A DNA stretch of 64,000 bases from NCBI GenBank assembly GCA_000513555.1, contig ALYD01000008.1, positions 1 through 64,000 of the forward strand, written 5' to 3'. The notes under the pieces were generated by a model that saw nothing but the letters and a program-made list of their open reading frames with translations, did no database searches and had not been told where the DNA came from. The DNA comes from Lachnospiraceae bacterium JC7 (lineage in GTDB: Bacteria; Bacillota; Clostridia; Lachnospirales; Lachnospiraceae). How positions within the stretch are numbered: position 1 is the first letter of the stretch; each line of letters begins with the position of its first letter. Positions 59,955-64,000 of the stretch are shown here, one piece after another. The position numbers and the translations under genes are program-made.

Positions 59955-60866
59955 TTACAGTATCTTTCCAAATATCAGATACAGCACAACTGTCAGTATC
60001 ATGGTGCTTTCCTGAAGGTATGTATATCTCTCCACCTTTGTCACTATCCTGTACTTAAGGGGATCCTTTTTATATTCTATGAATTTCCAGCTCATCCAGA
60101 GTACAAGTATGAGAAGGACCAGAACAGAGAGTTTATTCAGATTCCATACAAGTATGAAGTTTGTAATGATATCGATCCAGGTGACTATAAAGACAAAATT
60201 CACAGACTGCTTATATCCGAAAAGCTTTGAATATGTCACATACTCTGTTTCCTCCTGAGGGGCTCTTATCTTTCTTGATACCTCCCAGATAAGGGCAGGA
60301 AAATACAGGGTAAAGCAAGCAAGAATGTTCATGAGATCCACCGGTCTCACATTATACTTTATGACAGTAAATGAAATAATGTAGATGTTCATCAGTATCT
60401 GAACCGGATTGTGAGTCACCAGCGCGAGGGGCAGTGACTTCGCTATCTTATGCTTCTGAAAGAACCATACCGCCATAAGAGAACCGTAGGTATAGAGGAT
60501 AAGACAGAATATAAAATTCGGCATGTACAGATAGTTTATGATAAGCGTAAACGCTATAAGAAGCCCTATAAATACGGCGAGATCCTTTTTATGAACTCTT
60601 CCGGAAGGTAGCGGACGTGTATTGAAAAGTCTCAGATCCAGCTCATAATCCTTGAAATCGTCTGCGATCCTCAGCCAGAAAAGAAAGCTGAACACTGTAA
60701 AACCAGCTATGACCTCCTGTATTCCGAGATTAAATGATGTGATTCCATGATTAAGCAGGATGATAAAATATATCTCTGCCGCAACGATATATCCGAGAGC
60801 CAGTCTCGGCAGGATCGGATACATTTCCTTTTGATAGATATTCAGTCTTTTAATTGCATTGATCAT
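59955..60866 (-). CDS. UbiA-like prenyltransferase
   Basis: A 303-residue membrane protein with 8-9 hydrophobic segments. The first Asp-rich motif of the UbiA superfamily appears as LRIADDFKDYELDLRLFNTR followed by PLPSGRV, and a second polar loop as WEVSRKIRAPQEETEYVTYS. These bind the magnesium-diphosphate of an allylic or sugar diphosphate. The acceptor might be a lipid or headgroup, given the neighbours. ATG 60866 follows GAGGGG; ATG 60884 is an alternative. The gene abuts the CarS-like gene. Confidence 0.82.
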   Translation of the reverse strand: MINAIKRLNIYQKEMYPILPRLALGYIVAAEIYFIILLNHGITSFNLGIQEVIAGFTVFSFLFWLRIADDFKDYELDLRLFNTRPLPSGRVHKKDLAVFIGLLIAFTLIINYLYMPNFIFCLILYTYGSLMAVWFFQKHKIAKSLPLALVTHNPVQILMNIYIISFTVIKYNVRPVDLMNILACFTLYFPALIWEVSRKIRAPQEETEYVTYSKLFGYKQSVNFVFIVTWIDIITNFILVWNLNKLSVLVLLILVLWMSWKFIEYKKDPLKYRIVTKVERYTYLQESTMILTVVLYLIFGKIL

Positions 60867-60887
60867 TTCTAACCCCTCTTCCATACT

Positions 60888-61460
60888 CTACAGATTTCTT
60901 CTTACTTTCAATTTATAAAGAACCAGATTCACCGATATATGAGTGAATCCTCCCACAAATATATAAAGGAAATACTTCCACACAGGTATCCTGCTGGTAA
61001 TGAACAGGATAAGCATCACTCCGAAAAGACTGTCTATCTGGTCGATGACAAAAAACAGTGTATTACTAGTCTTTCCCGGTTCTATATCTATACGTCTCTT
61101 CACGAAACTGTTCGGGAGCTCGAAAAGCATATAGGAGAATCCAAAGTAAGCTCCGACGGAGACATTGTACCAGAAGTCATTTCTGTAAAATAAATACAGC
61201 TCATTCATTTCTTCGAGTCCTGTGACATTGCATATGGCTCCCCATATCACGGAGGTAACAATGCTTATGACTATCATGCTGAAGAAACCGATCCATGTCT
61301 TGTTGTCCCCGAATATCCGCTTTCCGTCCCTGAGACAACGACCTCCGTCTATCGGATATTTACATCTTTTGTACAGAGGTGTTTTCACGAAGATCATGTT
61401 GAGGATACCGGCAAGGATAACCGGCATCAGGGTTATATACATACCTAAAATCATTTTCAT
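60888..61460 (-). CDS. CarS-like CDP-lipid synthase
   Basis: A 190-residue membrane protein with about five hydrophobic segments. Motifs match the CDP-archaeol synthase/CDP-diacylglycerol synthase group: PIDGGRCLRDGKRIFGDNKT followed by WIGF, and FFVIDQIDSLFGVMLI where the CdsA family has its Asp pair. ELPNSFVKRR is a further family-like stretch. It should activate a phosphorylated lipid with CTP. The gene follows a lipid kinase gene by 10 bases, so kinase and cytidylyltransferase are probably consecutive steps. Confidence 0.82.
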   Translation of the reverse strand: MKMILGMYITLMPVILAGILNMIFVKTPLYKRCKYPIDGGRCLRDGKRIFGDNKTWIGFFSMIVISIVTSVIWGAICNVTGLEEMNELYLFYRNDFWYNVSVGAYFGFSYMLFELPNSFVKRRIDIEPGKTSNTLFFVIDQIDSLFGVMLILFITSRIPVWKYFLYIFVGGFTHISVNLVLYKLKVRRNL

Positions 61461-61470
61461 AAGCTCTCGA

Positions 61471-61884
61471 TCATCTTCCCAATGTCTCTATAAGGATCAT
61501 TATCTCAACCGAAAAATATCCGAATCCCCAGAAGAGAACTGTGGCAGCAGCTATATCCTTCACTGTACCGAGGGCTGGATGTATATCGGTTGAAATGAAA
61601 TCACAAAGATGCTCCACTGCAGTGTTGATAAGCTCTGCGGAAATTACCCCAGCAACAGTAATGGCATAGGCAATGTAAAAAACACTTCTTACCCCTATAT
61701 AAAGATTTAAAAAAAGGAAAAATAAAGCGATAAACAGATAATAAGCGAAATTCTTCTCGGTCCTGAAGGCTGTTATCATACCCCGGGCAGCACAGATTAT
61801 GCTGTCCAGAAAAGTCTTGTTTTTGAATGTTTCCGTAGATACACCTGTGGCTTCGATCCCACAGCTCTCAATATGCTTAACCAT
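61471..61884 (-). CDS. dgkA: Diacylglycerol/undecaprenol kinase (DgkA type)
   Basis: A 137-residue kinase with three membrane helices. Family motifs: ARGMITAFRTEKNFAYY, the Glu/Asn-rich ELINTAVEHLCDFIS, and HPALGTVKDIAAATVLF. It phosphorylates a lipid alcohol with ATP. An extra 25 N-terminal residues precede the usual start of the domain. ATG 61884 follows AGGGGTG. First gene of the five-gene lipid-type operon. Confidence 0.9.
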   Translation of the reverse strand: MVKHIESCGIEATGVSTETFKNKTFLDSIICAARGMITAFRTEKNFAYYLFIALFFLFLNLYIGVRSVFYIAYAITVAGVISAELINTAVEHLCDFISTDIHPALGTVKDIAAATVLFWGFGYFSVEIMILIETLGR

Positions 61885-61903
61885 TCCACACCCCTAAAAT
61901 ACA

Positions 61904-61937
61904 GAGAGTAAAACAATCAACTATCCTGTTTACTCTC
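61904..61937. promoter_or_regulatory. Inverted repeat before the lipid operon
   Basis: GAGAGTAAAACA and TGTTTACTCTC, 11-bp arms with one bulge and an 11-base gap, about 20 bases upstream of dgkA. Could be an operator or a leader hairpin; no regulator assigned. Confidence 0.4.
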
Positions 61938-61944
61938 ATAGATT

Positions 61945-62006
61945 CAAAAAATCAGAGTTACACAGGATTTTGCCCCAAAAAGGAATCTGAATCCTACATA
62001 ACTCTG
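61945..62006 (-). terminator. Terminator of the second response-regulator operon
   Basis: CAGAGTTA / TAACTCTG and inner AGGATT / AATCCT pairs form a long stem, followed on the minus strand by TTTTTTG. It ends the kinase/regulator transcript about 100 bases past its stop. Confidence 0.75.
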
Positions 62007-62104
62007 ACATCATAGCACAGCTTTTTTATACTCCAAAGAGAATTGGATATAGTGTAAGTTTACTGTAAATTAATATGTTCACTCACTCTTATTCTTTACT
62101 TTTT

Positions 62105-63658
62105 TCACATCTTAACAAGCGCTGCATATTCACTTGGCGACATGTTTTCGCTCTTCTTAAAGCACTTTCCGAAATATCCCGGATCCTGAAAACCGACCTC
62201 ATAGGAGATCTCCGTGATACTTCTTCCGGTCTCCCTTATGAGTTCCATACTTCTCGCGATCCTTATCTCTGTAAGATACTCCGTGAAGGAGCTGCCTTCC
62301 TGAGCCTTAAAGCTCTTACTGAGATAACCGGAGCTCACCTTCAGTTCATCGGCAACGCTTTGAAGTCCTATCTGCTCGGAATAATGCTTCTTCATATACG
62401 CCTTCGCCTTACGCACTATCAGAGCATTTCCGGTAAAGGAGGAGTCACTTCCTGTATCTTCAAGTATCGAAACAGCCTCTGCAAAAATACACTCAACACC
62501 TTCCCCTGAAGATGAAACCGTATTTTTATCGCAAAACATCTCCTTTATCCTGAGGGCCACATCTGTAGGTATCCTCTTCTCCGAGTGATGATTAAGCTTT
62601 CTGATGAGAGACATCATAAGATGCCAGAGATCCCGCCTGAGCATATTTTCTTCTGTCTCATGCCTCCTGAGAACATCCATGAGGATGCCGCGGTACTTAT
62701 CTGTCTTATCATGATTTCTTGATAAAATATGGAAATACAGCCTTTCCTCGGCCTCGCACAGCTCCTCTATATCCGTGAGCTCATTTCGGAAAGTATCTTT
62801 CAGTTCAGGAACCGCATAATCTTCAATATAGCTTTCAGCTTCTCTGAAGCTTCTTCCCGCATCTTCCACCGAACTGTAGCTTCCGCTGCTGCCGCAGAGT
62901 ATAGGTTCTGAAGACAGGTCTGAAAGGTATTCCCTTGTCTTTCTGATGGCTGCATTAAGCTCGCTGTAGGCCATCTCATCGTCTGAAAATATAAATATCA
63001 CCAGCTGACTGAAAATACTGCTCACCAGGACATGATCGGAAGACTGCCTGAAAAAACTCCTTATGACTTCACATCCGGCACTTCCTATCCTCTGTATGCT
63101 TTCATGATAAAAAGCGACACATTTGTAGTTTCCGGAGCTTACACCAAAAAGATTCAGCTCATTTTTCAGCATCCTGCTGCCTCTCATCTGAAAAGCAAGG
63201 GGCCACACCATATCCCTGTCCGCGTCCCCGTAAAGTATCTCCATGTTTCTGGTCTGCTCATTTATCTCTGTATCATCAGACACATCCATACCGGCCATGA
63301 TGCGGTTCAATGTCTCCATCAGTTCTTCATCGAGATAAGGCTTCACAAGAAAATCTCTTACTCCAAGCTTCATAGCCTGCTTGGCATAGGAAAACTGTCC
63401 ATAGGCTGACAGTATCACCAGCTCTGTCTTCGGAAGTTTACGCCTGAGTTTTTCAGCCGCTTCGAGACCGTCAAGTCTCGGCATGCGGATATCCATAAGA
63501 ATGATCTCGGGTCTAAGCTCAAAAGCTTTATCAAGAAGCTCAGCTCCGTCCTTGGCAGAAAAGACCAGTTCCAGAACATTGGCATAATTCTCCGCTATGA
63601 ATTTAGTCAGATATTCTCTTTCATACTTTTCATCATCAGCAATCATTATCCTGATCAT
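62105..63658 (-). CDS. YesN-like response regulator 2 (receiver plus AraC-type HTH)
   Basis: A 517-residue regulator. The receiver (1-120) has acidic DDE (8-10), Asp56 in LMDIRMPRLDG, Ser in ILSAYGQ and Lys in LVKPYLD. A long central segment of about 280 residues without a known motif follows; it is common in YesN-type proteins. The AraC domain is C-terminal (about 415-515): IGLQSVADELKVSSGYLSKS and ITEISYEVGFQDPGYFGKCF. ATG 63658 follows GAGGTG. The partner kinase lies upstream at the window edge. Target genes are not evident, though the operon beside it is a candidate. Confidence 0.93.
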   Translation of the reverse strand: MIRIMIADDEKYEREYLTKFIAENYANVLELVFSAKDGAELLDKAFELRPEIILMDIRMPRLDGLEAAEKLRRKLPKTELVILSAYGQFSYAKQAMKLGVRDFLVKPYLDEELMETLNRIMAGMDVSDDTEINEQTRNMEILYGDADRDMVWPLAFQMRGSRMLKNELNLFGVSSGNYKCVAFYHESIQRIGSAGCEVIRSFFRQSSDHVLVSSIFSQLVIFIFSDDEMAYSELNAAIRKTREYLSDLSSEPILCGSSGSYSSVEDAGRSFREAESYIEDYAVPELKDTFRNELTDIEELCEAEERLYFHILSRNHDKTDKYRGILMDVLRRHETEENMLRRDLWHLMMSLIRKLNHHSEKRIPTDVALRIKEMFCDKNTVSSSGEGVECIFAEAVSILEDTGSDSSFTGNALIVRKAKAYMKKHYSEQIGLQSVADELKVSSGYLSKSFKAQEGSSFTEYLTEIRIARSMELIRETGRSITEISYEVGFQDPGYFGKCFKKSENMSPSEYAALVKM

Positions 63659-63733
63659 TCTGTCACCTCATTGATCATCATTTTATTCATAAACTTCAGT
63701 TCGATGCTCCGCAAGTAAAATTCCATCGATTCT

Positions 63734-64000
63734 TTACGATTTAGAGATCTCAGCGGAACCATCGTTGTTTTTAAAGAAGTAAATAGCTATCTCTGTACCT
63801 GTATCCCCGGTTGTTATATTCATGACATCCTCACGATGGTACAGAAGCTGGAGTCTCTCCAGAACATTCAGAAGCCCTATCCTTTTTCCTGTCCTGTGAG
63901 CCTTTAGATCATCCAGAGTCTCCTGACTAAGTCCGCAGCCGTTATCAGATACCTTTACTTCGATAAAATCAGGCTTCTCAGTGATAGCTATGGAGACCTT
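63734..64000 (-). CDS. C-terminal end of a sensor histidine kinase (cut by window edge)
   Basis: The minus frame from the window edge to a stop at 63734 encodes about 88 residues. It has the G-box of a HATPase domain (VSDNGCGLSQETLDDL), then GKRIGLLNVLERLQLLY, typical of YesM-type kinases. It lies 75 bases upstream of the response regulator gene, so the two form a kinase/regulator pair. The start and sensor region are outside the window. Confidence 0.85.
   Translation of the reverse strand, partial: KVSIAITEKPDFIEVKVSDNGCGLSQETLDDLKAHRTGKRIGLLNVLERLQLLYHREDVMNITTGDTGTEIAIYFFKNNDGSAEISKS

Overview
The window looks like a chromosomal piece from an anaerobic, gut- or rumen-type Firmicute, most likely a Lachnospiraceae. 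This is inferred from strong AGGAGG-type ribosome sites, many hairpin-plus-T terminators, LSGC-type lipoproteins, YesM/YesN two-component pairs, GPH sugar symporters, and seven cysteine-type sulfatases served by one oxygen-sensitive radical-SAM maturase. No rRNA, tRNA or CRISPR array was seen.

Left accessory region (1-11.6 kb). It holds a structured hairpin element and small orphan genes. A coiled-coil protein gene is paired with a CHAT caspase-like protease gene. An XRE regulator and an ORF6N DNA-binding protein follow; the ORF6N gene has a near-identical palindrome upstream of it and inside it. Next comes a large inverted duplication (4467-6752 against 8190-11539). The left copy is split by an IS30 element and the right copy by an IS21 element (istAB) with a 7-bp target duplication. 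Inside the duplication are an 86-aa two-helix membrane protein and several tiny hydrophobic peptide ORFs. A 254-aa orphan gene lies between the two copies.

Middle region (11.6-27 kb). This has a tail-specific-protease-like (S41) lipoprotein, a Fur-family regulator and a lipoprotein with a SPOR-like tail. It then has a complete solute ABC system of ATPase (with an unusual insertion), fused double permease and binding lipoprotein, next to a three-gene sensory unit of binding lipoprotein, YesM-like kinase and YesN-like regulator. An ECF S component follows.

Sulfated-glycan region (27-56 kb). Seven S1-type sulfatases, a GH3 beta-glycosidase with swapped domain order, a NagZ-like GH3, a beta-phosphoglucomutase-like HAD, two GPH symporters, a TauE/SafE anion exporter, the maturase, and ROK, LacI and AraC regulators lie together. 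A TctC/sulfatase/TctB/TctA operon puts a sulfatase inside a carboxylate transporter operon. The likely flow is sulfate removal by maturase-activated sulfatases, glycoside cleavage, uptake by symporters or TctABC, entry to glycolysis, and sulfur oxyanion export. Repeated operator-like sequences tie the ROK and LacI genes to several of these transcripts.

Right end (56-64 kb). A five-gene operon (diacylglycerol kinase, CarS-like CDP-lipid synthase, UbiA-like prenyltransferase, PEP-synthase/rifampin-phosphotransferase-like enzyme, GNAT-like protein) suggests an undescribed membrane lipid or lipid-linked pathway. It is followed by a second YesN-like regulator and the C-terminal end of its kinase, cut by the window edge.
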